Shown here: piece by piece, positions 8,549-20,055 of the stretch
How the letters are laid out: each line of letters opens with the position of its first letter
Numbering within the stretch: position 1 is the first letter of the stretch
Origin: Rhodanobacter sp. 7MK24
GTDB taxonomy: Bacteria; Pseudomonadota; Gammaproteobacteria; Xanthomonadales; Rhodanobacteraceae
DNA length: 64,000 bases
Reading direction: 5' to 3'
NCBI RefSeq assembly: GCF_014842995.1
Contig: NZ_JACYXL010000005.1
Location: 1 to 64,000 of the forward strand
Made by a program: the position numbers and the translations under genes
Notes under the pieces: model-generated
What the model saw: the letters and a program-made list of their open reading frames with translations, nothing else
Told to the model about the DNA's origin: nothing
The model's database searches: none

Positions 8549-8678
8549 AGGTTTCACTGCGCTGCATTCTCCAGTTAGAGGTTTGTCTGCGCTGCATTCC
8601 CCGGTGCAGAACTTCATCTGCGCCATTTGCAGAGGTTAACCGCCGCGGAAGTAGAGGTTTCTCTGCGGAGAACAGTGG
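8549..8678 (+). repeat. four imperfect ~30-bp direct repeats next to dif
   Basis: The units begin near 8549, 8579, 8610 and 8653. They share AGGTTT followed by (C/T)CTGCG; the first two also share CTGCGCTGCATTC. The period between the first three is 30-31 bp. The third contains the inverted repeat CTGC/GCAG around GCCATTT. Regularly spaced, degenerate repeats of this size near an element boundary resemble transposase or recombinase binding arrays (as at Tn7-like, Tn5053-like or IS21-like ends) or integrase arm sites. No matching transposase gene is in the window. Confidence 0.55.
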
Positions 8679-8720
8679 TGTCGGCTGCGACGCTTGGCTG
8701 GCTTGGGCGGGCCATCTTTG

Positions 8721-8748
8721 ATTTCGCATAATGTATATTATGTAAAAT
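8721..8748 (+). other. dif: dif chromosome-dimer resolution site (XerC/XerD)
   Basis: The 28-mer consists of a XerC arm ATTTCGCATAA, a centre TGTATA and a XerD arm TTATGTAAAAT. Compared with the E. coli dif site it differs only at positions 1, 2, 4 and 24; the whole central block CGCATAATGTATATTATGT is identical. XerCD act here to resolve chromosome dimers, and dif marks the replication terminus. It is also the insertion site of filamentous phages and other Xer-exploiting elements, which fits the accessory region directly to its left. Without the rest of the genome I cannot tell whether this is the native dif or a copy carried by an element. Confidence 0.9.
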
Positions 8749-8838
8749 AATGAAACTACCACCAGAGGCTCATCTGCCAGCAGGTCCACTGGCACGCGTG
8801 GCCTATCATCGCGGCACCCCTCCGTTTCCGGACCCGCT

Positions 8839-9915
8839 ATGCATGACTCCACCGCTCCGCTGCGTGTGGCCTTGGTCGGTTACGGTTTCGCCGGCAAGAC
8901 TTTCCACGCACCGCTGATCTGTAGTGTCCCTGGTTTGGTACTGGATACGGTGGTCTCGCGCGATGCCGGCAAGGTCCATGCGGACTTGCCTTACGTCGAT
9001 GTCGTCGCCGATGCGGCGGCTGCCTTCGTCGACCCGCGGCTGGATCTGGTCGTGATCGCGTCGCCCAACGACACGCATGTGCCGCTGGCGCACGCCGCAC
9101 TGGAAGCCGGCAAGCATGTGGTGGTCGACAAGCCCTTTGCGCTCGATCTGGCTCAGGCGCGCGAACTCGTTGCCATCGCGGAACGCGAACGGCGCGTGCT
9201 GTCGGTATTCCAGAATCGTCGCTGGGATACCGGTTTCCTCGGCGTGCAACAGTTGATGGAGTCCGGCCGGCTGGGCAAGGTCACGCATTTTGAATCGCGT
9301 ATCGACCGCTTTCGCCCGCAGGTGCGTGCGCGCTGGCGCGAACAGGCGGTCGCAGGCAGTGGGCTCTGGTATGACCTGGGACCACACCTGGTGGATCAGG
9401 CGTTGTGCCTGTTTGGCGTGCCTGACCGTGTCCAGGCCAGCCTCGCCATGCAGCGGGATGGTGGCGAAGCCATTGATTGGGCGCATGTGGTCCTCGAGTA
9501 CGACCAACGACGGGTGATCCTGCATGCCAGCATGCTGGTGGCCGGTGGCAGCCCCCGTTTCATCGTGCACGGCACGCAAGGCAGCGTGGTGAAGCAGAAG
9601 ATCGATCCGCAGGAGACGCAGTTGCTCGCTGGCATGCGGCCGGGTGATGCAGGCTGGGGCGAGGACACGGACAACCTGCTGCTGTACGACGGCAACGGCC
9701 GCGCCGAGCCGCTTGCCCCGCCCCGTGGCGACCAGAGCCGTTACTACGCCGCTTTCCGTGACGCGGTACAAGGGCGCGGCCCCAACCCGGTCCCGCCACG
9801 GCAGGCCATTACCGTGATGGCGGTGATCGAAGCGGCGATGATGTCAGCCACGGAAGGGAAATCCGTCGTATTGGAGCTGAGCGCAGCGGAACGCGGTGCG
9901 TGGCCAAGCCACTGA
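8839..9915 (+). CDS. Gfo/Idh/MocA-family NAD(P)-dependent oxidoreductase (YdgJ-like)
   Basis: This 358-aa protein has an N-terminal Rossmann fold (residues ~9-125: RVALVGYGFAGKTFHAPLI with the GxGxxG variant, LDLVVIASPNDTH) and the family motif with the conserved Lys in GKHVVVDKPFALD. The C-terminal Gfo/Idh/MocA domain includes the His-containing SGLWYDLGPHLVDQALCLFG. It best resembles the YdgJ/YvaA (scyllo-inositol dehydrogenase-like) subgroup; the substrate cannot be deduced. It stands alone, beginning 91 bp after dif, and is the first core-like gene to the right of the accessory region. The ATG is close to the first Rossmann strand as expected. Confidence 0.9.
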   Translation: MHDSTAPLRVALVGYGFAGKTFHAPLICSVPGLVLDTVVSRDAGKVHADLPYVDVVADAAAAFVDPRLDLVVIASPNDTHVPLAHAALEAGKHVVVDKPFALDLAQARELVAIAERERRVLSVFQNRRWDTGFLGVQQLMESGRLGKVTHFESRIDRFRPQVRARWREQAVAGSGLWYDLGPHLVDQALCLFGVPDRVQASLAMQRDGGEAIDWAHVVLEYDQRRVILHASMLVAGGSPRFIVHGTQGSVVKQKIDPQETQLLAGMRPGDAGWGEDTDNLLLYDGNGRAEPLAPPRGDQSRYYAAFRDAVQGRGPNPVPPRQAITVMAVIEAAMMSATEGKSVVLELSAAERGAWPSH

Positions 9916-10044
9916 GCCTGCGATGCCGTGCCGTACCGCAAGGCGTGGTGCTGCCAGTGCAAACCCTTGTAAGCACCCTCTCTGACTCTCGACTGGACAC
10001 TCCGTATCCACAACCTGCGCCACTCTGCAGCGTCATTGGGCACG

Positions 10045-12336
10045 TCATTCGTCTGGACGGATGAGTCCGCTCTGCCCTGTTGCCCAGAGCGCGAAGTCGT
10101 CCGGCGACAGTGGCGGTGAAAACAGGTAACCCTGGTACAGGTCACAATTGTGTCGGCGCAAAAAATCTCTTTGTGCTTGCGTCTCTATGCCTTCGGCAAC
10201 GACCGTCAGTTTCAAGGTCTTGCCGATGTTGATGATGGTTTGCGCGAGGGATTCGGACTTGGCGTTGTCACCGATGCCTTGGACGAAGCTCTTGTCGATC
10301 TTGAGCTCCTTGATGGGAAACCGGTGCAGGTAGTTCAGCGACGAATAGCCCGTGCCGAAGTCGTCGATGGCGAGCATGACACCCATCGCGTGGATTTCGT
10401 CGATGGATGTCCGGATATCGTCGGTTGCCTCGTCGAACATCACGCGTTCGGTCATCTCCAGGATGAGGTCCCCCGGAGCAAGGCCGTGAGCTTCCAGCGT
10501 CCGGGCGACAAAGTCAGGATAGCCCTGCCGTTTGAGATCCATGGCGCATACGTTCACCGAGATGCTTGGCACCTCCAAACCCCCTGCCCGCCACGCGGCA
10601 AGCTGGCGGCAGGCCTCGCCAAGCACCCAGGCGTCCAGCTCCGCAATCAGTCCGCTCTCTTCCGCGATGGGGATGAAATAATCCGGCGGAACGAAATCCA
10701 TCTTGTCGTTGCGCCAGCGGACCAGGGCTTCCGCTCCGTACAGAATGCCCATCGCGTCGACCTTGGGCTGGTAGGCAACGCTGAGCGCCTGTGCCTTGAG
10801 GTCATGTTGCAGGGCGATCTCCAGGTCGAGGTGTTCCCTCGCCTTGCGCTCGTATTCCGGCGCATAGAAATGGATCCTGTTGCGGCCGCTGCTTTTGGCC
10901 TGGTACATCGCGAGGTCCGCGTTGCGCAGCAGGACATCGGTGTTCTGCCCGTCGTACGGATACATCGCGATGCCGATGCTGGCACTGATCGTGATGCTGG
11001 TGTCCTGTTCCGAATCGAGGACAACGGGCTGGCGGATCGTCTGCAGGATGCGTCCGGCGGCATGCATGGCCTTCAGCACGTCGCAGTCCTGCAGAAAGGC
11101 CAGGAATTCGTCGCCACCGAGGCGACTGATCGAATCCCCGGTATGGAAATGTTCGCGAAGGCGCTCCGCGATCTTGCGCAGCACTTCATCGCCGACGGCG
11201 TGACCTTGGGTGTCGTTCACGCGCTTGAAACGGTCCAGGTCGATGAACAGCGTGGCGAAATTCGAGGCATTCTGTTTCGCGTGCGCGAGTACGCGGCTTG
11301 CCTCCCGTTGCAGCTGTATCCGGTTGGGCAGGCCCGTCAACGAATCAAACCTGGCCAGTTGCTGCAGTTGGCGTTCCATTCCAAGCCTTCGATGCAGCAG
11401 GCTGGCGAACATCAGCGACAACCAGATGGAAAGCACGTCGATCACCACCGTGACGGCGCCGATGGTGATGGCACGTCTGTGCCACCCAGCGTAGATGTCC
11501 TCGGTCGCGAAGCCGACCACGACGATCAGCGGGTATTTGCCGATGTGCTTGAAGCTGTACAACCGTTCCACGTGGTCGAGCACGGCGATATCGACGTAGC
11601 TCCCCTGAGCTGACTGGACCAGTGGCGGAAACGAGTGGCCCCCTGCCAGCGTGCTGCCTACGTCGCCTGGATGGTACGGCTGACGCATCAGGACCGTGCC
11701 GTCGGTGCGCAACAGCGTGATGGTGCCGTGCTCGCCAAGGATCGCGTCCTTGAACATTTCATGGAAGTAATTGAGGCGAAGCGTGCCGGCGACAATGCCG
11801 GCGAACTGCCCATCTTCCTTGTCGAGCCGGAGGCTCAGCGCAATGGTCGGCTGCCTGGAATCCCTGGACCTCGAGATGAAAGGCTTGCTCAGATAGAGGC
11901 CAACGTCCTTGTTCTGTTGCTGGACCTGAAAATAGTCCCGGTCGCCTACATTCAATTTCCGCGGCACAGGCGAGCGTGAGTCGAGAATGAAGTTGCCGGC
12001 CGCATCGGTCGCGAACAGCGTGCCGAGTTGCTTGGCGTCCCTGATCGTGCCGAACGCCGCGAGTTGCCGGACATCCGGAGGGAGACCGTCGAGCGCAGGC
12101 GTCTCGATGCAGGTCTCCACTTCGCGCATGGCAAGTCTGAAGATGTCGAGGTTGCGCTCGGTTTCTTTCTCCAGAGAACTGGCCAGGTTCCCGGTGGCAT
12201 CGCGTGCTTGTGACATCGCGTCCCGTCGCATCTGATAAAGCGACAAGGCCATCACACTCGTGGTGGCGAGCGTGATGGCGATTCCCGAGATGATGAAAAG
12301 GGCCGGTGTCTTCAGAAATGAACCCGGGACTCGCAC
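10045..12336 (-). CDS. membrane-bound GGDEF-EAL c-di-GMP protein with Cache sensor
   Basis: This is a 763-aa protein. A membrane helix (~12-32) is followed by a periplasmic dCache-like sensor (~35-275) and a second helix (~285-312). Then come a GGDEF domain with an intact SRLGGDEF motif, and an EAL domain with EALVRW, EMTERV, IDDFGTGYSS, KIDKSF, AEGIE and QGYLFSPP, all catalytic positions retained. The inhibitory I-site RxxD five residues before GGDEF is absent (HTGD there). It may synthesise and/or degrade c-di-GMP in response to a periplasmic ligand; which activity dominates cannot be told. The start is GTG with GGGGGAAG upstream. It lies downstream of, and on the same strand as, the chemosensory operon, but 449 bp away, so it probably has its own promoter. 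Confidence 0.9.
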   Translation of the reverse strand: MRVPGSFLKTPALFIISGIAITLATTSVMALSLYQMRRDAMSQARDATGNLASSLEKETERNLDIFRLAMREVETCIETPALDGLPPDVRQLAAFGTIRDAKQLGTLFATDAAGNFILDSRSPVPRKLNVGDRDYFQVQQQNKDVGLYLSKPFISRSRDSRQPTIALSLRLDKEDGQFAGIVAGTLRLNYFHEMFKDAILGEHGTITLLRTDGTVLMRQPYHPGDVGSTLAGGHSFPPLVQSAQGSYVDIAVLDHVERLYSFKHIGKYPLIVVVGFATEDIYAGWHRRAITIGAVTVVIDVLSIWLSLMFASLLHRRLGMERQLQQLARFDSLTGLPNRIQLQREASRVLAHAKQNASNFATLFIDLDRFKRVNDTQGHAVGDEVLRKIAERLREHFHTGDSISRLGGDEFLAFLQDCDVLKAMHAAGRILQTIRQPVVLDSEQDTSITISASIGIAMYPYDGQNTDVLLRNADLAMYQAKSSGRNRIHFYAPEYERKAREHLDLEIALQHDLKAQALSVAYQPKVDAMGILYGAEALVRWRNDKMDFVPPDYFIPIAEESGLIAELDAWVLGEACRQLAAWRAGGLEVPSISVNVCAMDLKRQGYPDFVARTLEAHGLAPGDLILEMTERVMFDEATDDIRTSIDEIHAMGVMLAIDDFGTGYSSLNYLHRFPIKELKIDKSFVQGIGDNAKSESLAQTIINIGKTLKLTVVAEGIETQAQRDFLRRHNCDLYQGYLFSPPLSPDDFALWATGQSGLIRPDE

Positions 12337-12784
12337 TGCGCTTCCCCCTTATCCTGGTGTCTGACACCGCAAGGCTGGGCAGGGATTGAGGTGAGCCCGA
12401 TTCCGTTGGCGGGACAGCTAACCGGTGCCGTATTCGCGGCGGATATCCAGCACGGACGTGGATGCCTCCTCCCCTGGACCAGATTACGAGAAATCCGCAC
12501 CGCCCGCGCCTACTATTTTCAGATGACGCTACGCTCAGGACTGGCCACTTTCTTTCGGCAGCCAGCTGCGATCGAAGCCGATCGATACCTTGACGGTTGC
12601 CCATCGTCGGCCAGGAAGTGTCACTTCAGCGCTGCGGAACCGGCAAGTCGAAAGCGGCCATGCCCTGCCCTAGATGGATGAGCCGCCGGCGGTGCTGCCA
12701 GAAACAGATTCGCCACTACCCTGCCCGGCAAGACGTCCTGTCGCGCTAGCCGACGTTGCTCGGCCTCGGGCGCCAGGTCGCAGC
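12337..12784. other. intergenic region between the GGDEF-EAL gene and the chemosensory operon
   Basis: About 450 bp without a credible gene. It should hold the end of the chemosensory transcript and the promoter of the minus-strand GGDEF-EAL gene. I see no clear terminator, repeat or RNA gene in it. Confidence 0.5.
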
Positions 12785-13979
12785 CTAATGTTCTCTTGCT
12801 TCGGAAGCAGGAGGAATCAAGGTACTTCGGCGGGTTTCCCATTCGGCCAGCCAACCGTCAACCTGATCTCCACGCATCGGCTTGGCGACCAGGTAGCCCT
12901 GCACCATGTCGCAGCCAGCCGCCCGCAGGAGATCCCAGTCCTCACGGTCTTCCACGCCTTCGGCGACCGTGCGCAAGCCCATGTCGCGCGCCAGGCTAAG
13001 GCTGGCTTCGAGGATGGCACGCAAAGAAGCGTTATGGCTCGCCCCATGGACAAAGCCGCGATCTATTTTCAGTTCGTCGAACGGCAGGTCACGCAATTGG
13101 GCCAGGGAGGAGTACCCGGTGCCGAAATCGTCGATGGAAAGTTTGACCTGCTTGAGGCGCAGCCTGCTCAGCACATCCAGTTGTACCTGGGGGTCATCCA
13201 TCAACTGCGTCTCGGTGATCTCCAATACGAGATGGTGCATCGGCACCCCGGCAACGTGCGCTTGCTCAAGCAGGATTTCCGGGTAATCGAGCGACGAAAC
13301 ACTACCCAAAGGCACGTTTATAGCCAAATCGAATCGGTGGCCGGCGTCCAGCCAGTGCCGCAGATCATGCAGCGCCTTACGCGTCACCTCGACACTCAGC
13401 GGCCCCACCAGCCCGTGCTTCTCGGACATCGGAATGAAATGGCAGGGCATCACCAGGCCATCTCGCGGATGCTGCCAACGTGCGAGCACCTCCAAGCCAA
13501 CCACCTTGCCGGTCGCCAGTTCCACTTTCGGCTGATAGTGGTTGCGCAATTCCCCTTGGGAGATGGCCCGCTGGAGTTCGGCCGGTGTATAGCGTGGCGC
13601 TGGAGTAGCCGAATCCGGCGAGGGAGACGCAGGATTGCCCGTAGCCAGCACTTGAAGCAGCGACTCCGTGGTCACCGGCTTGCCCAGGGTTCCAAGCACA
13701 TGCAAGCCATGCGCACGGGCCAACTGCTCCACGGCCTGCCGCGTCCGGGGATTTTCACCACTGACCAGCACCAGACTGCCGGCGTACGCGAGGCGTACGA
13801 GATGGCGGACGAATTCCACGCCATCCATCCCGGGCATCTGCAAGTCGCAGAAGACGATCCCGATGTCCCGATCATGTTCCAGCAGATCCAGGGCGGCCTG
13901 CCCGCTGCTGTGACAGATCATCTCCACGTGCATCCCGACTGTCCGCAACTGAAGCGAAAGCAGTTTCAGGATAAAAGGG

Positions 13980-14005
<26 letters not shown>
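12785..14005 (-). CDS. response regulator with EAL phosphodiesterase output
   Basis: The product is 406 aa from the ATG at 14005. A receiver domain (residues 1-~120) has the acidic pair DDD at 7-9, phospho-Asp54 in FCDLQMPGMDG and the conserved Lys in GTLGKPV. An EAL domain (~140-395) has the EVL variant of the signature (LEVLARW), ITETQLMDD, IDDFGTGYSS, KIDRGF, AEGVED and QGYLVAKP. The metal-binding acidic residues and Lys are present, so c-di-GMP hydrolysis is expected. It overlaps the 3' end of the hybrid-kinase gene by 26 bp and is the last gene of the chemosensory operon. It occupies the place that the diguanylate cyclase WspR has in Wsp systems, so it is the likely output protein. An in-frame upstream start would extend it into the kinase gene and is less likely. 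Confidence 0.92.
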
Positions 14006-16663
<2,658 letters not shown>

Positions 16664-16667
<4 letters not shown>

Positions 16668-17725
16668 GGAAGCGCCTTGGGGTAGGAATGCGGTTGGACG
16701 ACGCGTTGCAGGGCTTCGCCGATCCTGTCGAGTGGCAGGACCTGGCTGGCCGCTCCAAGCGCCACAGCTTCGCCGGGCATGCCGTAGATCACCGAAGTGG
16801 CCTTGTCTTGCACGAGGGTGATCGCGCCCGAGTCGCGCATCGCCAGGAGGCCCTGGGCTCCATCCTTCCCCATGCCTGTCAGCAGAACGCCCACGGCGTT
16901 GGGCCCGCATTGCCTGGCGATCGAATGGAACAGGGTATCCACGGCAGGTCGAAGTCCGTGTACCGGCGACGCTTTCTCGAGCCGCAGCCGACGATGCTCG
17001 CCCACGGTCAGATGGAAGTCGTCCGGTGCGAGGTAGGCATGGCCCGGGCGCGCCTCGATGCCGTGCGCTGCGATCTGCACACGCACTGCCGTGGTTTGCC
17101 CCAGCCATTCCGACAGGCCAGGCAGGAACCCGGCGCTGATGTGCTGGACTATCACGATCGGCACGGGGAAATCCTTGTCCAGCCGCCCCAAAACCGCCTG
17201 CAAGGCCGGCGGCCCTCCGGTGGAGGCACCGATGCCCACGAACTGGATGCGACTGGACGACGATGGGGGTTGCGACGCCTGTGCCTGCGGTTTGCGGGCC
17301 CAACGCCGCACCACCTTCACCTCCGACATCAGATGCAGGGTCTGCAGCAGTTCCCTGCCCAGACGCACAGCGTCGGGATGACTGTCGCCGACCGGCTTTT
17401 CCACCAAGGCCACGGCGCCAGCATCATAGGCGTGGAAGGCGGTTGCCACGGCATAAACGTCGGTCACCGCCGAACACATCACGATCGGAACGGGCTGGGT
17501 CTCCATGATGCGGCGTGTCGCCTCAAATCCGTCCATGCCGTCCATCTGAATGTCCATCAGCACTACATCCGGCGGATTGGCCTGCACGAAGGCCACCGCC
17601 TGGTCGCCTCTCCCGACGGCCCCAGCCACGCGCAACGCAGGATCCTGTTCGATCAGGTGCACCAGCAGCATCCGGATGACTTCCGAGTCGTCTACCACGA
17701 GGACGCTGATGCGATTTCTGTTCAC
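16664..17725 (-). CDS. cheB: CheB-type chemoreceptor methylesterase
   Basis: The 353-aa protein has a receiver domain (VLVVDDSE, Asp58 in LMDIQMDGMDG, conserved EKPVG), a linker, and a CheB methylesterase domain with the catalytic triad Ser (GIGASTGG), His (VIVQHISAGF) and Asp (LTGMGKDGA). It demethylates receptor glutamates when phosphorylated by CheA. The ATG overlaps the cheA stop (ATGA, 17722-17725), and its stop overlaps the hybrid-kinase GTG, so translation of the three genes is tightly coupled. It is the counterpart of WspF in Wsp-type systems. Confidence 0.95.
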
Positions 17726-20049
17726 GAGGATTCCCGGGCACCGGCCAGCCGGCGCACTGCCTCCAGCAATTCACGTTGATCGAAGCTGCCTTTGGCGATA
17801 TAGGCATTTGCGCCCACGTCGATACCGCGCTCGCGATCCTCGCGCCGGGACAACGCGGTGACCAGCACGACCGGGAGATCGGCAAGCTTGTGGTCGGCGC
17901 GTATGCGCAAGGTCAGGTCGAAGCCGTTCAACCGCGGCATCTCGATGTCGGAAACCAACAGGTCGAACGATTCGCTGCGCAATGCCGTGAAGGCCTCGAT
18001 ACCGTCGGCCACCGCCCTCACCTTGCAGCCGGCGGACTCCAGGATGCCCTTCAATAGCAGTCTGGAGGTGATCGAATCCTCGGCAAGCAGCACGCGTTGT
18101 GCAAGCGGCCTGCCGCCTTCCTTTGCCTCCGGCCGTACCGGAGCCTGCACGGCAGTGTGCCTGGCAGACTTGAGCAGGTCGGCCACGTTGAGAATCGGTA
18201 CCGGCTTGCCCGAGGCCAGCACGGTAGCCCCGGCGATATTGCGCACACGCACCAGCGGTCGCCGCAGGCGCTTGACCAGGACCTCCCCCTCGTGCAGCAC
18301 CTCGTCAACAACCAGGGCCACACGCTGGTGCCCTGCGCCCAGAAGCACGACGGTCATGGGATCGGCTGCCGATTGAAAGGCAGGCATCTCGAGCAATTGG
18401 TGCAAACGGGCAAGTGCGACGACTTGCCCGTCGATTGTCAGCGTTTCGCGCTGGCCAACGGTTTTCGAGCTGGCACGCGGCACCTGGATCACCCGCTCGA
18501 CATGTGCGCTGGGGAGGACAAATACCTGGTTGCACGCCTCCACGAACAAGCCGCGCAGCATGGCCATGCTCTGTGGCAACAGTATCCGGAAGCGCGCACC
18601 GCAGGGCTCGCGGTTCTCCACCTCGACTCGCCCACCCAGTCGTTCGACCTGCTCGCGCACGATGGCGAGTCCCAGCCCGCGCCCGGAAATTTCGGTGATG
18701 ATCGGACTGGTGGACACGTCGGAACGGAAGGCCAGTTCCAGGGCCTGTGCGTCATTGAGCTCTCTGGCGGCATCCTCACCCAGCACGCCGGAGCGCAGCG
18801 CCGCCTTGCGCAGCCGCTGCGGATCGAGGCCGGCACCGTCATCCGCGATTTCAATGCTTATCTGATTGCCATGCAGTAGACGAGCCTGCACCTGCAAGGT
18901 CGCGCGAGGCGGTTTGCCGGCAGCCTGTCGCTTCGCCGGCAGCTCGACGCCATGGTCCAAGGCATTGCGCACCAGATGCACCAGCGGATCGCGCAGCAAC
19001 TCGACCATGCGCTTGTCCAGTTGCACATCCTCACCCGAAATCTGCAGGTCGACCTGCTTGTCCTGGTCACGCGCGAGGTCGCGCACCAGCTTGGGCAAAG
19101 CCTCGGAGAGCGCCGAAAACGGCAGCATCCGCAAGGTCTTCGAATCGTCCAGCAACTCGTCGATTTGCTTGCCGGCAAAGTGGCTGTCGCGCGCGGCCGA
19201 TCGCGCGATGGCGCGAACGTCACCTTCCAGGGAGCGCTGATGGCCGTAATTCCATTCCAGGAATTCCAGCGCCCTGGTTACCGATTCCAGCTCGATCCGG
19301 GTGCCGGGATCACTCGTGGCAACCAGACTCCGCAGCCGGCGCAGTGCCGGCTGCGCTGCCAGCCAGTGCTTGGACCATAGACCAAAGCGCAACTCCAGCA
19401 GCCGCAGTTCTTCAGTGCGCTCGGCTCCCGCCTGTTTGACCGTCAGCAGTTCTTCCGCCGCGAGCAGGACCCGATCCAGACGCGGTGTCTGGACGCGGAC
19501 AGTACTGGTCACCTCACGCACCAGCACCGGCACCGCGCCGGTATCGGCATCGGGCACGGCAGGCGGCTGATCGACGGCTTCCTCGGCAGAAGACTCGGGC
19601 TCGTGCAGGCTCTCCGGCTCGCATTCGACCGCAGCCTCGCCCCGGGCGATCGCCTCCAACTGGGTCAGCATCGCGGCAATGGCATCGGGCGAGAGGTTCG
19701 GTACCGTGCCGCCACCAGCATCCACATCGGCACTGACCATGTCGAATGCCCGGTGCAGCACATCGAAATTGCCGGCCGGCAGCACCCGACCGCGCCGCTT
19801 GCACAGCGCGAAGATTTCCTCGAGCGTCTGGCAAAGCTTTTCTATCCGCGGGAAGCCTGCAGCGCGCGCCGCCCCTTTGAGACTGTGCGTGTGCCGGAAC
19901 ACGGCTTCCACGTGCTGTCCGCGTTCGACTGGTGAACCGCCCTTTTCCAATGCCACCAGGCCGGTGCCGATAGCGAGCAGGTGGTCACGCGCCTCCGTCA
20001 GGAAGACGGCTCGCAGGCGTTGCAGGAATTCGGCGTCGCGTTCGTTCAT
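17722..20049 (-). CDS. cheA: CheA hybrid histidine kinase with C-terminal receiver
   Basis: The 775-aa protein has the following domains in order: an HPt domain with His55 in FRHTHSLKGAARAAG, a linker, a dimerisation/HATPase region (HLVRNALDHGVE, EIADDGAGLDP, SGRGLGLAIV), a CheW-like domain (~515-635) and a receiver (LLAEDSITSR, VSDIEMPRLNG, YIAKGSFD). A CheA fused to a receiver is the WspE/FrzE-type arrangement of alternative-function chemosensory systems rather than the flagellar type. It should autophosphorylate under control of the adjacent receptor and CheW proteins and signal to CheB and to the downstream hybrid kinase or REC-EAL protein. It lies 6 bp after the mcp stop and overlaps cheB by 4 bp. 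Confidence 0.95.
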   Translation of the reverse strand: MNERDAEFLQRLRAVFLTEARDHLLAIGTGLVALEKGGSPVERGQHVEAVFRHTHSLKGAARAAGFPRIEKLCQTLEEIFALCKRRGRVLPAGNFDVLHRAFDMVSADVDAGGGTVPNLSPDAIAAMLTQLEAIARGEAAVECEPESLHEPESSAEEAVDQPPAVPDADTGAVPVLVREVTSTVRVQTPRLDRVLLAAEELLTVKQAGAERTEELRLLELRFGLWSKHWLAAQPALRRLRSLVATSDPGTRIELESVTRALEFLEWNYGHQRSLEGDVRAIARSAARDSHFAGKQIDELLDDSKTLRMLPFSALSEALPKLVRDLARDQDKQVDLQISGEDVQLDKRMVELLRDPLVHLVRNALDHGVELPAKRQAAGKPPRATLQVQARLLHGNQISIEIADDGAGLDPQRLRKAALRSGVLGEDAARELNDAQALELAFRSDVSTSPIITEISGRGLGLAIVREQVERLGGRVEVENREPCGARFRILLPQSMAMLRGLFVEACNQVFVLPSAHVERVIQVPRASSKTVGQRETLTIDGQVVALARLHQLLEMPAFQSAADPMTVVLLGAGHQRVALVVDEVLHEGEVLVKRLRRPLVRVRNIAGATVLASGKPVPILNVADLLKSARHTAVQAPVRPEAKEGGRPLAQRVLLAEDSITSRLLLKGILESAGCKVRAVADGIEAFTALRSESFDLLVSDIEMPRLNGFDLTLRIRADHKLADLPVVLVTALSRREDRERGIDVGANAYIAKGSFDQRELLEAVRRLAGARESS

Positions 20050-20055
20050 TGCCGG

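Larger units (their letters stand above)
8447..8838. other. intergenic region carrying repeats and the dif site
   Basis: No convincing gene is present. The stretch contains a cluster of about 30-bp imperfect direct repeats (8549-8678) and the 28-bp dif site (8721-8748), which form the boundary between the accessory region on the left and core-like genes on the right. Confidence 0.7.

Noticed and set aside
8549-8678. A possible short CRISPR array next to dif
   Set aside because: Repeats are degenerate and adjacent, leaving no spacer-length unique segments, and no cas genes are near.
16668-17303. An extended N-terminus of the hybrid kinase inside cheB
   Set aside because: The extension is an out-of-frame reading of cheB with no family match; the GTG at 16667 overlapping the cheB stop is a typical coupled start.
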